From Nitrospira sp. (GTDB lineage: Bacteria > Nitrospirota > Nitrospiria > Nitrospirales > Nitrospiraceae), in contig JAHFEW010000001.1 of the NCBI GenBank assembly GCA_023248215.1, forward strand, positions 62,001 through 126,000: a stretch of DNA of 64,000 nucleotides, written 5' to 3'. This document shows, one piece after another, positions 27,500 to 38,400 of this stretch (position 1 is its first letter; every line of letters starts with the position of its first letter). Position numbers and translations under genes: made by a program. The notes under the pieces were generated by a model that saw nothing but the letters and a program-made list of their open reading frames with translations, was not told where the DNA came from and did no database searches.

Positions 27500-28150
27500 A
27501 TGTTCAAGACGATCTCTCAAGACCTCCAAGCGATTTTTGACCGCGACCCTGCCGCCACCAGCAGGCTCGAAGTCATTGTCACCTACGCAGGATTTCACGC
27601 GCTGCTGGCCTATCGGGTCGCGCATTGGTTGAAGGGACATCAAGTTCCATTTTTACCCCGTGCAATTTCCCAGTTGGCCCGGTGGATGACGGGGATCGAG
27701 ATCCATCCGTCCGCGAAAATCGGCGCGCGATTTTTTATCGACCATGGCATGGGTGTGGTCATCGGAGAGACGGCCGAGATTGGCGACCACGTCACCTTGT
27801 TTCAAGGGGTCACCCTCGGAGGAACGGGGAAAGAGCGCGGCAAGCGTCATCCGACGCTCGGCAATCACGTTGTGGTAGGAGCGGGGGCAAAAATTCTCGG
27901 CGGGATTACGATTGGAGACAATGTCAAAATCGGTGCCAATTCCGTGGTCTTGAAATCAGTCCCCCCAAATTCGACGGTGATTGGAGTGCCCGCCAGGATT
28001 ATCAAGACGCAAGGGGAGCGGCTCCCCGATGCCACAATGGACCATACCAATATGCCAGACCCCATCGCCGATCGATTCTCCGCACTCGAGCTGGAACTGA
28101 TCGAGTTACGCAAGAAGATCGAGAATCGAGATACCAACAGCCCTCGCTAG
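27500..28150 (+). CDS. cysE: Serine O-acetyltransferase
   Basis: 216 residues from ATG 27500; a GTG three codons earlier is less likely. The short N-terminal helical part is followed by left-handed beta-helix hexapeptide repeats: [56 protein letters not shown]. The catalytic His is in the DHGMG segment. This matches the short CysE form, which lacks the long N-terminal region of E. coli CysE. It makes O-acetylserine for cysteine synthesis. Convergent with the PsiF-repeat gene. Confidence 0.93.
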   Translation: MFKTISQDLQAIFDRDPAATSRLEVIVTYAGFHALLAYRVAHWLKGHQVPFLPRAISQLARWMTGIEIHPSAKIGARFFIDHGMGVVIGETAEIGDHVTLFQGVTLGGTGKERGKRHPTLGNHVVVGAGAKILGGITIGDNVKIGANSVVLKSVPPNSTVIGVPARIIKTQGERLPDATMDHTNMPDPIADRFSALELELIELRKKIENRDTNSPR

Positions 28151-28154
28151 CATC

Positions 28155-28175
28155 AGCCCGCGCTTCGCGGGTCTG
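28155..28175 (+). terminator. Short GC hairpin after cysE
   Basis: A CCCGCG-CTTC-type stem-loop lies just after the cysE stop. There is no T-run, so it is a weak terminator candidate. Confidence 0.3.
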
Positions 28176-28241
28176 ACTCGCCTCGTTGTGCTATGAGCCT
28201 GGCATCGAGCGTGGTGAGAACAGGGCAGGTGGGTTCGTGAG

Positions 28242-28292
28242 GTGACCGTCGAGCCCCGGCGCAGCCGTGAGACGCGCCGGGGTCACGGTCAC
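28242..28292 (-). terminator. Long two-part hairpin directly after the PsiF-repeat gene
   Basis: GTGACCGT (28242-28249) pairs with ACGGTCAC (28285-28292), and CCCCGGCGC (28254-28262) pairs with GCGCCGGGG (28274-28282), leaving an 11-nt loop. The hairpin abuts the stop codon at 28293. It has no clear T-run on either strand, so it may protect the transcript end or block convergent transcription. Confidence 0.5.
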
Positions 28293-28610
28293 TTAGCTGG
28301 AGAGACAGCTCTTCATAAACGTTTTCCGCTCGTCACCGGCCAAACTCTTCGCCTTCGCTTCTTTATTACAAGTCTTCATTTTATTCTGCTGCGCCCCGCC
28401 GGCTTCAGCCTTCGCGGGTTTGGCTGAGAGGCAGGTCTTCATGAAGGCTTTTCGGTCATCGCCTTTGCCTTCCCCGCTGAGTCCTTTGGCGTCCGCTTCT
28501 GCATTGCAGGTTTTCATTTTGTTCAGTTGCGCTCCCGCGTAACTGAGTTGCGGGGTGATGAGAACGGCCGCCAACATGATGAACGACAAGGCTGGGCAGA
28601 AATGTTTCAT
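28293..28610 (-). CDS. PsiF-repeat small secreted protein
   Basis: 105 residues. A signal peptide (MKHFCPALSFIMLAAVLITP..SYAG) is followed by two PsiF repeats: LNKMKTCNAEADAKGL and later DDRKAFMKTCLS, then QNKMKTCNKEAKAKSLAG and DERKTFMKSCLS. Each repeat carries a conserved Cys pair. PsiF is phosphate-starvation-inducible in E. coli but its function is unknown. AAAGGAG stands just before the ATG. No other phosphate genes are nearby. Confidence 0.85.
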   Translation of the reverse strand: MKHFCPALSFIMLAAVLITPQLSYAGAQLNKMKTCNAEADAKGLSGEGKGDDRKAFMKTCLSAKPAKAEAGGAQQNKMKTCNKEAKAKSLAGDERKTFMKSCLSS

Positions 28611-28649
28611 CGAGGGCTCCTTTTGAGGTGGACATGGGTTGCCTTCGGC

Positions 28650-28680
28650 ACTATAGCAAATGGCGCCGATTCTGTGTCAC
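28650..28680 (-). promoter_or_regulatory. Possible promoter of the PsiF-repeat gene
   Basis: On the minus strand, GTGACA (28680-28675) and TATAGT (28655-28650) are separated by 19 bases, longer than ideal. The -10 lies 40 nt before the start codon. No convincing Pho box is visible. Confidence 0.28.
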
Positions 28681-28756
28681 GGTGAAATCACTTAGGTGTT
28701 ATGTGGGAGGCCGTGAGGAGGTGAATGGGAGGGCCGAAGATGACGGGTTTCTCAGC

Positions 28757-29560
28757 CTAGGGCCAGGCCCGATCGTTTTTTCCACCGCTGGTCTCGCCGA
28801 TTGTCTCCCGAGGATCCGTCGCATCATTATAGTCCACTCTGACGAGATACAGACCATGGGCCGGGGCGGTTCTCCCCGCCGCAGTGCGCGACCGTGCTGT
28901 GAGCACGGTCTTCATGCTGGCGGCGGCCCGTTTTCCCTGTCCTACCTCCACCAGGGTACCCACCATCGAGCGTACCATCTGTTTGAGAAAGCGATCGGCA
29001 TAGAAAGCGAGGACGATGAGATCCCCTTCGCGGCGGAGATCCAACTGTTCCAACCGACAGTGCGGATTTTCGTTGTTGGTCGGCGCGGTTTCAAATGAGG
29101 AGAAATCGTGCGAGCCGATCAAGCAGGTGGCGGCCTCCGTCATGGCCGCGAGGTCGAGTGATTTATAAAGCATCCAGGTCCGTTCCCGAAGAAGAGGTGC
29201 TCGCTCGGATCGATTCAGCAGGTGATACTCGTACAGCTTTCCTCTCGCTGAGTAGCGTGCATGAAAATCATCCGGAACCTCTTCGACCGAGAGGGCGCTG
29301 ATGTCGGCAGGGAGGTGGGCATTCAGGGCGCGAAGCCATTCCCGGCAAGACAGGCCACGATCGGTCCTGAAGCTGGCCACCTGGCCGAGGGCGTGGACTC
29401 CGGCGTCAGTACGGCCGGCGCCGACGAGTGTGAGACGCGTCTGTGCGATCGCCGCGAGGGCGTCTTCCACCGTCGCCTGGATGGTCGGCACGTTCAATTG
29501 ACGTTGCCAGCCGGCGTAGTGAGTCCCGTCGTATTCGAGGACGACTTTTAACGTGGTCAT
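28757..29560 (-). CDS. truA: tRNA pseudouridine synthase A
   Basis: 267 residues. VVLEYDGTHYAGWQRQ opens the protein, and the catalytic Asp52 lies in GAGRTDAGVHALGQVA. The FLKQMVRSMVGTLVEVG stretch near the C-terminus is the second conserved block. It converts uridines 38-40 of the anticodon stem to pseudouridine. The start is 41 nt downstream of the amidase stop on the same strand, so the two may be co-transcribed. Confidence 0.94.
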   Translation of the reverse strand: MTTLKVVLEYDGTHYAGWQRQLNVPTIQATVEDALAAIAQTRLTLVGAGRTDAGVHALGQVASFRTDRGLSCREWLRALNAHLPADISALSVEEVPDDFHARYSARGKLYEYHLLNRSERAPLLRERTWMLYKSLDLAAMTEAATCLIGSHDFSSFETAPTNNENPHCRLEQLDLRREGDLIVLAFYADRFLKQMVRSMVGTLVEVGQGKRAAASMKTVLTARSRTAAGRTAPAHGLYLVRVDYNDATDPRETIGETSGGKNDRAWP

Positions 29561-29601
29561 AACTGGAAAGGAAGAACACTAGCCCAAGTGTGAGGGGTCT
29601 G

Positions 29602-30930
29602 TCACCTGGGGGGATTCGTGTGGAGGTAGGTCTTGACGCCTTCGAAAATCGATTCCGCGATATGGGCAAGAAAAGGCTGTGTCCTCATCTGCTCTTCCTC
29701 GTTGGGATTGGACATGAAGGCAATCTCGGCGAGAATGCTGGGCATGGTGGTGAACCGGAGCACGTAAAAGGGGGCCGTTTTCACCCCGTGGTCGATGGTG
29801 CTATACCGTCCGTTGAGATTTGTCACCATCGCCTGCTTGGCCGTCCAGGCCAGCTCAAGGGAATGTTCGATCTTCTTCGAGGTCAGCAGATCGGCCACGA
29901 GGTATTCCCACCCCACGCCGGTATTGTTGAGCGGCGTGCCGTTCTCCCGTGCGGCGACTTCCAAGGCGCGCTGATCCTTGGCTTCGCCGAAGTGGTAGAT
30001 CTCCAGACCTCGGATTCCCTTGTGCGGATGTGAATTGACGTGAATGGAGACGAATAGATCGGCGTCTTTCCCATTGGCAAATTTCGCCCGGTCTTCCAAC
30101 TCGATGAAGGTGTCGTGTTCCCGGGTCATGAGTACGCGCGTATTCGGCAAGGTGCTGAGCAAGGTCTTCAGCAGCAGCCCGACTTTCAACGTGACATCTT
30201 TCTCCGTCGTGCCGTGATGCCCGATGGTGCCAGGATCTTTTCCGCCATGTCCGGGATCGATAACGATTGTCCGGACAGGACTTGCCGGTTTGGGCGCTAT
30301 TGGTCGAGTCGGTTCCGTCACGGTGGGACTTGGAATCACCGGTGGAGTCGGCAACGTCGTGACCGGAGCTGACGGCGAAGTCGTCGAGGTCTCCCCGATC
30401 TGTCGAATCTGATCTTTGGGACGCTGGTAAATGTCGATGACGAGGCGAGTTGGATTGTCCAGCGAGAATGCTTTGTATCTGGATCCCTGGCTGCGCGACA
30501 GGGTGATGGTGACCATGCGTGGACGGCTTTGTGCGATCTGAAACGATGGCGGAATCGTTCCGCCCGACACTCGCAGACGGGACGATTTTCCCAGGATAGC
30601 GTTGTTCACCTCAATGACAACCCGCTCCGGATTGCGGAGGTGAGTTTCCGCGAACGACGCTTTGTGGTTCAGGTCGAGGACAAGACGTGTTCCCTCGGCG
30701 GTCGACCAGGTGCGAAGGTCGCGGACAATGATCGGATACCGGGACGTGCCGGCGGTTTCTTGCTTCACGAGGAGGAAGTGTGGGGCGGCTTGTTCACTGG
30801 AGAGTTGGGGGAGCTGCGGCCATGGGGGCTGGGTTGGCATGTCGGCTTGCGACAGGCCGATGGTGCCGAAGAGCATCCACAGGAGGGTCAGGGCAATGAG
30901 GCTGCGAGTCAGACAGGAGACGGGGATCAC
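29602..30930 (-). CDS. amiC: N-acetylmuramoyl-L-alanine amidase with AMIN domain (AmiC-like)
   Basis: 442 residues from GTG 30930, with GAGGAG nine bases upstream. A signal peptide covers about residues 1-29. The AMIN domain (about 50-160, with TRLVLDLNHKASF and NPERVVIEVNNA) targets the enzyme to septa or peptidoglycan. After a Pro/Thr-rich linker comes Amidase_3 with zinc ligands in DPGHGGKDPG, TTEKDV and SIHVNSHP, and the catalytic Glu in ILAEIAFMSN. It cleaves cell-wall stem peptides during daughter-cell separation. The domain order is the AmiC/AmiB one. Confidence 0.92.
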   Translation of the reverse strand: MIPVSCLTRSLIALTLLWMLFGTIGLSQADMPTQPPWPQLPQLSSEQAAPHFLLVKQETAGTSRYPIIVRDLRTWSTAEGTRLVLDLNHKASFAETHLRNPERVVIEVNNAILGKSSRLRVSGGTIPPSFQIAQSRPRMVTITLSRSQGSRYKAFSLDNPTRLVIDIYQRPKDQIRQIGETSTTSPSAPVTTLPTPPVIPSPTVTEPTRPIAPKPASPVRTIVIDPGHGGKDPGTIGHHGTTEKDVTLKVGLLLKTLLSTLPNTRVLMTREHDTFIELEDRAKFANGKDADLFVSIHVNSHPHKGIRGLEIYHFGEAKDQRALEVAARENGTPLNNTGVGWEYLVADLLTSKKIEHSLELAWTAKQAMVTNLNGRYSTIDHGVKTAPFYVLRFTTMPSILAEIAFMSNPNEEEQMRTQPFLAHIAESIFEGVKTYLHTNPPR

Positions 30931-30962
30931 GAGCCGGCACTCCTCTCGACAGGTACCAACTA

Positions 30963-31005
30963 AGGCCTTTTCTCAGATGTTTGTGGTATTGTCAACAAAA
31001 GGCCT
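30963..31005. promoter_or_regulatory. Inverted repeat between divergent amiC and yacP genes
   Basis: AGGCCTTTT (30963-30971) and AAAAGGCCT (30997-31005) form a perfect 9-bp inverted repeat with a 25-bp spacer. The spacer holds a perfect minus-strand TTGACA (30995-30990), which would be the amiC -35; the matching -10 (GAAAAG) is poor and falls in the left arm. It could be a repressor operator or a weak hairpin. Confidence 0.35.
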
Positions 31006-31023
31006 CAAACCACGTAATTGTAG

Positions 31024-31557
31024 ATGGCAACGCATCTTCTTGTCGATGGATATAACCTTTTGGGCAGCGCCGGGATGGCTGTCTCATCAGGTGCCGGCCG
31101 CCTTGAGGCGGCGCGGGAGGCGCTCTTGCATAGTTTGGCCGGATACCGTCACAGGAAGGGCCATGCAATCACCCTTGTCTTCGACGGCTGGCAAGGCGGC
31201 TTGGGGGCGGAGCATCATGAGTTCCAGTCCGGCGTCGAAGTCGTCTATTCAAAGCGAGGCGAGAGAGCTGATCAGGTGATTCAGCGTCTGGCGCGGCTGT
31301 ATGGGAAAGATTGCGCCGTTGTTTCGTCGGATCATGAAGTCGTCAACGCGGCCAGAGCTGCCGGGGCGTTCGTCATGGGGGCGCCGGAGTTTCGTGCCAA
31401 GCTACAGGAGCGGTCCTCTAGTGCGCCGGCCATGGCCTTCAAGGAGCTGGATGGTGGGGATGCCGATCTCGTGAAGCGGTCCAAAGAAAAAGGCGGGAAT
31501 CCGCGCAAGCTCCCGAAGTCGCAGCGCAAACGAAAGCATCAGCTCAGGGAATTCTGA
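31024..31557 (+). CDS. NYN-domain RNA-binding/nuclease protein, YacP-like
   Basis: 177 residues. MATHLLVDGYNLLGSAG has the conserved Asp of NYN domains; TLVFDGWQGG, RADQVIQRLARLYG and VVSSDHEVVNAARAAGA supply the other acidic residues. The C-terminus is a basic tail (KSQRKRKHQL). B. subtilis YacP (Rae1) is a ribosome-associated endonuclease; this is the same family, but a shared function is inference. Its end overlaps the convergent tatD stop by 14 bases. Confidence 0.85.
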   Translation: MATHLLVDGYNLLGSAGMAVSSGAGRLEAAREALLHSLAGYRHRKGHAITLVFDGWQGGLGAEHHEFQSGVEVVYSKRGERADQVIQRLARLYGKDCAVVSSDHEVVNAARAAGAFVMGAPEFRAKLQERSSSAPAMAFKELDGGDADLVKRSKEKGGNPRKLPKSQRKRKHQLREF

Positions 31558-32332
31558 AGAGGCGACGCGCGTTCTCGCTGGTGATGCGGCCCACGTCTTC
31601 AGTGGTCAGGGCGGTGTCCTCTGCCTTGATCATGGCCAGCAGTTCGGCCACATGTTTCACATAGGCCGGTTCATTCCGCTTGCCGCGATGGGGAATCGGT
31701 GTGAGGTAAGGACAATCCGTTTCGATCAGGAGACGGTCCGCCGGAACCGTCTTGGCAATCTCCCGCAGCATGGTCGCGTTCTGAAAGGTCAGGATGCCGG
31801 AAAACGACAGATAGAATCCCAACTCGATCGCATCCTTCGCCAGCCAGGCATCTCCCGAAAAACAGTGGAAGACTCCGCCGACCTCTGAGGCCCGCTCCTC
31901 TTTCAGGATACGGATCGTATCGTCCTGCGCTTCCCTGGTGTGGATGATCACCGGGAGCCTCAATTCACGCGCCAGCTGAATCTGTTCGCGGAAACGGTTG
32001 CGTTGCTCCTCCGGAGAGGAGTGGTTGTAATGGTAATCGAGACCGATCTCACCGTAGGCGACGACCTTCTTCTGGCGCGCTAACTGCCGGAGTTCGTCGT
32101 ACCAGCCTGCTGCAATGTGTTTGACTTCGTGGGGGTGCACGCCGATCGAAGCATAGACGAAGGGATATTGATCGGCGAGGGCAACTGCGGAACGGCTCGT
32201 GGCAAGGTCGCAGCCGATGGTGATCATCGTCTCCACGCCGGACTCGCGTGCACGAGCGATCATGGCCTCGCGGTCAGACTCATAGCGTGCATCGTCAAGA
32301 TGGGTATGGGTATCGATCAGCATGAAGCGCAT
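31544..32332 (-). CDS. tatD: TatD-family metal-dependent hydrolase
   Basis: 262 residues from ATG 32332 (MRFMLIDTHTHLDD); the open frame extends 25 codons upstream without support. Metal ligands are in DTHTHLD, the Glu of GEIGLDYHY, HTREAQDD, HCFSGD and ETDCPYLTP. Family members are 3'-5' exonucleases or deoxyribonucleases used in DNA repair and fragmentation. The gene converges on the yacP-like gene with a 14-bp coding overlap. Confidence 0.9.
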   Translation of the reverse strand: MRFMLIDTHTHLDDARYESDREAMIARARESGVETMITIGCDLATSRSAVALADQYPFVYASIGVHPHEVKHIAAGWYDELRQLARQKKVVAYGEIGLDYHYNHSSPEEQRNRFREQIQLARELRLPVIIHTREAQDDTIRILKEERASEVGGVFHCFSGDAWLAKDAIELGFYLSFSGILTFQNATMLREIAKTVPADRLLIETDCPYLTPIPHRGKRNEPAYVKHVAELLAMIKAEDTALTTEDVGRITSENARRLFRIP

Positions 32333-32446
32333 CCTAGCACGGTTGCCTGCTAGGTCGGAAGGCGATGGCTTTGAATCCAAGACCTGGGAGGTCAGGGGAG
32401 CCACCACCCACGAGAGCGTCCCGGTATGCCAACGCGTTCAGTCATC

Positions 32447-35400
32447 TCAAGCGGCTGGTATGGTCACCTCAACTGAGTGCTCGTGACGGTCATCAACAAG
32501 GGGGATCGCGTTATCGGCCCGTTGGACGCCATCGACAGTCACCCTCATCTCGCTCTTCTCAGCAAGTGATTGCAGCAGGGTGATGTGGTAGATGGTTTCC
32601 CGGTATCGGTAGTGCAATTTGAATGTCTTCCAATCCAGAGGAAGGCAAGGGACGAATCGCAATGTGGCGCCTTCCAGCCTCAGGCCGAGAAGTGATTCGA
32701 CGATAAGCCGGTACATCCAGCCTGCCGAGCCCGTGTACCAGGTCCATCCACCGCGACCCGTATGAGGCGAGACGGCATAGACATCCGCTGCGACCACATA
32801 GGGTTCGACTTTGTAAATCCCAATCCCCTCAGGTGATCCAGCGTGACTCACCGGGTTGATCATGGTGAAGAGTTCCCAGGCGCGCCCGCGGTCGCCCAGT
32901 GCTGCGAAGGCCATGGTGGCCCAGAGTGCCCCATGTGTGTACTGCCCTCCATTTTCTCTCACGCCGGGCACATAGCCTTTGATATAGCCGGGATTCAAAT
33001 GGGATTTGTCGAACGGCGGATCCAAGAGTTGAATGAGTGCATCGTCACGCCGAACTAGGCGCCTATAGACTGCCTCCATCGCCGGGTGCGAGCGTGTCGC
33101 ATCCCCCGCCCCCGACAGAACAGACCAACTTTGCGGAATGGAATCGATTTGGCATTCGTCATTACTCGCCGACCCAAGCGGCGACCCGTCGTCGAAATAG
33201 GCGCGGCGATACCACTCTCCATCCCAGCCGTTCTGTTCGATATTCTGGCGCATCTGAGTCGCTTCCGCCTGGCAGCGCTCAGCGAACGACAGGTCACCTC
33301 TGGTTCGTGCCACTTCAGAAAACCGCATGAGAACGTCATACAGGAAGAATCCCAGCCAGACGCTTTCGCCCTTGCCATGTTCACCGACCATATTCATGCC
33401 GTCGTTCCAGTCCCCGGAACCGATGAGCGGAAGACCGTGCTCCCCACGTGTGAGGCCCTTCACAATGGCTCGCACACAGTGTTCGTACAAACTCCCCGAT
33501 TGCTCAGACCGGCCTGGGAGATCGTAGTACGAGTCTTCGTCCGCATTGATCGGGCGGCCTTCGAGAAACTGGATCGGGATATCCAACACTCCGGTGTCCC
33601 CGGTGGTGATCACGTAGCGACTAGTGGCAAATGGGAGCCAGAGGAAATCGTCGGAACAGCGCGTGCGGACGCCCCGGCCGGAGGGGGGATGCCACCAATG
33701 TTGCACGTCTCCCTCTTGAAACTGACGGCCCGCGCACAACAGGAGCTGCTCCCTCGCGAGTTGTGGCTTGGCATGAACCAGCGCCATCACGTCTTGCAAC
33801 TGATCGCGGAACCCAAAGGCGCCGCCCGACTGATAGTAGCCACTTCGCGCCCAGAGCCGGCAGCCGAGCGTTTGATACAGCAGCCAGCCATTGGCGAGCA
33901 CATTGAGGGACTGATCGGGTGTCTCCACATGCACGGCCCCCAGCGTATGCGTCCAGTGTTGCCACAGCGTTTCGAGCGCCGCTCGGCCCGCCGCCGCTCC
34001 TCGAAAGCGACGAACGAGTTGACGGGCATCTTCGCCGTCTTTCCCCATCCCCAACCGAAAGGTACATTCACGCTCTTGCCCTTGAGCGAGCTCGAATGGG
34101 ATTTGAATGGCGCCACAGGGATCCAAGGCGGCGCCCACTTTCCCGGACAGCCGTGAACGACCCATCGCGGCAGGACTTTGCATGGTGCCGTTCCGTCCCA
34201 CAAACTCAGTCCGGTCGCCGGTCATGCTCCGAGTCCCCTCGTCGACGTCAAAGAACGCGATCCGCCCAGGGAAGTCCGTATTGTAGGGGTTCCGCGCGAA
34301 GAGCGCCCCGGTGGTCGGGTCCATCTCGGTCACCACATGCATGACTGATTTGGGGCGCAGATCGCCCAGCACCCATTCCACATAGCCGGTCGCAGACAAT
34401 CGTCGCGATCGGCCCGACTCGTTACGCAGCTTGAGCACCGTAAACTTCACCGAGGCGTCCAGCGCCACATACACCCAGACCTCTGAGTGGATGCCATTTT
34501 CCGTATGTTCGAAGACGCTGTAGCCGAACCCATGCCGGCTGACATAGGGGCGTACGCCTCGATGGGGCATCGGCATCGGCGACCAGAAGTGGCCGCTCTC
34601 TTCGTCGCGAAGGTAGAGGGCTTCTCCGCTCGCATCCGTCACGGGATCGTTGTGCCACGGCGTGAGGCGGAATTCATGCGCGTTCTCGCTCCACGTGTAG
34701 GCGAGCCCGTTCTCTGAGATGACGGTGCCAAAATGTGGGTTCGCCAGCACATTGACCCACGGTGCGGGCGTGACGTGCCCGGGCGCCGTTGTGATGACGT
34801 ACTCACGACCATCTGAAGAAAAACCGCCAAGTCCATTGTAGAAGAGCAGATCCTGCCGGGCCTCAATGGGCGCCGGGGGATCTGGACGATGCGTTCGAGT
34901 CGGTTTGAAGCGGTAGGCCGGCGCTGCTATAGACGCGACACGCGTGATCTGGTCTGCCAGCGTGCCGCGCCTATCCGTGAGGATGACCCGCGCGACCGAT
35001 TGCTGCAGCAGGCGGTCCTCGACCGACATCTGTTCGGCCGTCCGCACAAAAATCCCGCCTGGCCGATCCATCACATGGGCTTCGACCCCGGCTGCGATCA
35101 GCCCCATGATCTGATCGTGCAAGACCTGCCGGTATCCGGCGTGATCTTCGTTCCAAATGACGAGGTCCACAGCGAGGCCCTTCAAGCGCCAGTACGCATG
35201 GGCCTGGACGAGTTGACGCACCAGATCAATGTTGGACGGGTCTCCAATCTGGAGCAGCACGATCGGCAGATCGCCGGAAATGGCATAGCCCCAGAGACCG
35301 GACTGTCCGCGGCGGTTCTTGCTCAGCACGGCTGGCTCTGCGCGCAGTGAGGCATTGGCATACATGATCGAGCCGGCCAGTCGTCCATAGAGTTGCGCAT

Positions 35401-38400
35401 CCGCCTCGGTGGTATTGAGTTGACGCAACACGACTTGGCTATGTGTCCATGCCAGCTCGAAGACACGATCGGCGAGACGCCGGTCCTGGTATTTGTCGAC
35501 CAGGCGCAGACAGATGTCGCGGGTTTCGCCGATGCCGGACACCAGATCCACTGTCACCGACTCCTCGGGCTCGAGGACGATCTGACAACGGATGGACACA
35601 ACGGGGTCCAGCACGGAGCCCTGGCTCCCCGAGAGCGCGGCGGAATGGTCCATGGCCTGCGGGGAGGCGAGGGTGCGCCCGCGCCCGATGAACTGCATGC
35701 GGTCCGTCTCGTAGGATATTTCCCCGCTGTGGGGGCCACGTACCGCCATGAGGTGAAACGCCCAGGGGGCCTGTTCGTCCAGAGAACGAGGCCGGCGCGT
35801 GGAGAGGATGGCCTGACGTTCGCGGATGATCTCGGTCTGAACGAAAAGGTTACTGAAGGCCGGATGGAGCGCGTCGGCCGCAGGCAAGGCCAGCACGACT
35901 TCCGCATAGCTGGTGAGGTCAATCGTTCGCCTAGTCCCGGAACAGTTCGTGAGGCGGACCCGACGCAGTTCGATATCGTCCTCCGGCGACACCACAATCT
36001 CGGCATGCGTTTCGATCTCGTGGTCGCGGCGTCGAAATTCCGCACGTCCCTCGGAAAAAATTACTTCGTACGTCTTCGACGGCTTGAGCGTCGGCTGATA
36101 GGCCGTTGACCAGAACTCACCGCTCTCAACGTCGCGGATGTAACAGAACGTCCCCCAGTTGTCACAGGTACTATCTTCGCGCCAGCGCGTGACGGCCAAG
36201 TCCTTCCAGCGACTGGACCCGCCTCCCGCGTTCGTGACCATCACGTGGTATCGCCCGTTCGACAAGAGTTGCACCTCGGGTACCGGCGTGTTCGGGGTGT
36301 TCAGGACGTGCACCGGCGTTTCCGGAGTACTGGACGTGGTGCGTAAATCTGAGAGCTCAGTGCTGTGTGAGTAGAAGGCGGTGGCCTTTGGAATCCGTTC
36401 TTGCAATACCAGCGTGGTGGCCTGGAATAGAGGATCGGACTCGAAGCGCTTCTGCATCGGACGGTCGAGGATCAGGTAGGCCAAGGACAGGAAACTCATT
36501 CCCACATGGTGGGCCATATACGAGCGAACGATGACACGCGATTGTCCGCGTGGCAGACGAGACGGCGTGTAATCGATCGCTTCATATAATCCGAACGGCC
36601 CGTCCGCTCCTTCATCCGTGAGTCGCTGGAGATTCAGGCAGGCTTCTTCGGGTGCGACCATCAGGGCGAGGGCTGTGGCATAGGGCGCAATGACCAACTC
36701 CTCACCTAGGCCGCGCTTGAGACCGAGGCCGGGCACACCGAATGCCCGGTACTGGTAGTTCAAATGCACGTCGACCATGTTGTAGCCGGATTCCGATACG
36801 CCCCATGGAATGCCTCGCTCTCGTCCATACTCGATCTGTCTCTCCACCGCAGCGTGATACGTCTGGTCCAGCAGCGTATGTTGATAGGTCGGCATGATGA
36901 GAAGCGGCATGAGGTACTCGAACATCGACCCGCTCCAGGACAGGAGAATCGGATCTCCACCAGTGGTCGTAAGCAGGCGCCCGAGAGCAAACCAGCTTTC
37001 CTGCGGCAGTTGCCCCTGCGCAATGGCGACGAAGCTGCACAATCTCGCTTCCGAGGCCAGGAGGTCGTAATAACTGGCGTCCCGCCGTCGCTCCGCGACG
37101 TTATACCCGATAGACAGGAGGTACCGTGCCCCGTCGAACAGGAAGTCGTACTCCATCTGCGCGAACTGACTGGATTGCCAGGCAAGTTGGTTGAGCGATG
37201 CGATCCGTTGTCCGGCACGCCGGCTTGCGTTCGTAATATGCCGTTGAAGTTCAGCGAGCCATTCTCGCTCCGTCTCTATTGTGTCAGGTCCAAGCCGCTG
37301 CTCAATGGCAGGCAGCCATTCGCCTTCCAGCCTGGTCAGCGTCCGGAGTGTAGGCATGTGGTCTAAACCGGGAAATGCGCTGAGTATGCGGGGAGAGATA
37401 GGAAGACCAATCCATGGCGCGAGAAACGTCAGCTCATTGAGCGCGTCGTGGCATTGTTGAGCGAGGGCATGAGCCCATCGTGGTGCATCCCCGTTAGAGG
37501 CGTCATCGAGGTGAGCGGCGACCTCATCCGCATGCGTTGTCAGGCCATCCAGGGATCGGTGCGCCGTCGCGAGCGTCCTCGGCCTGTCCTGACAGACCGA
37601 CGCCAACTCTGTGCGAAGCGTCCCGACCTGGGCGACAACCGTATCTCCGAGCGCATCGGTCAACAGAGTGAGCGTGTCGCGGAGCCCTTCAAAGACGCGA
37701 TCAGAGAGGATCTTGTGATCCGGAAGGGTGAGTAGCCCCGAGCGCAAGGTCATGACATGTCCTGCCAGATTCCCACTGTCCACGGAGGAAATATACATGG
37801 GGAGCAGGGGTTTTAAAGACTGCGTGTCGTACCAATTAAAGAAATGGCCTCGGAACCGCTCCAAGGTCGCCATACTATCGAACGTCTGTGCGGTGCGTTC
37901 CATGAGCTGTCCGGCCGACAGATAGCCGAAGTCGTAGGCGGAGAGATTCGCGAGCAGTGCCAGTCCCATATTCGTCGGAGAGGTGCGATGCGCCACTTTC
38001 GGAGCCGGATGCTCCTGATAATTGTCGGGAGGAAGCCAATGATCATCCGGACCGACGTAGGTCTCGAAAAAAGCCCAGGTCTTGCGGGCCATCTTCCGAA
38101 GAAACATCGTCTGGTCGGCCGTCAGTCTCGCCTCGCGTCGAGCGAGCGGGCGGCTGAACCACCATGCGAAAAGAGGAGACGACAACCACAGGCCCAGCAG
38201 GGGTGCTGCAACAACCAGCGCGTCCGTTCGCGACAGCATCAGATAGAGCGCGGTGACGATAGCGATGACCGGCCCAATCCACATCGATCGGTAGGAGCCC
38301 ATCACATCCGTTCTACTCATTGGGCCCACACCGCCCGACGGGGTCCATTCCAACAGCCTTATGCGGGTGAGCCACATGCGCCCGGCGGTCCGAAGGATCG

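Noticed and set aside
33086-34156. Long plus-strand open frames (up to 356 codons) inside the cyclic glucan synthase gene
   Set aside because: They are antisense to a well-conserved gene, have no family resemblance and are expected in GC-rich DNA with few stop codons.
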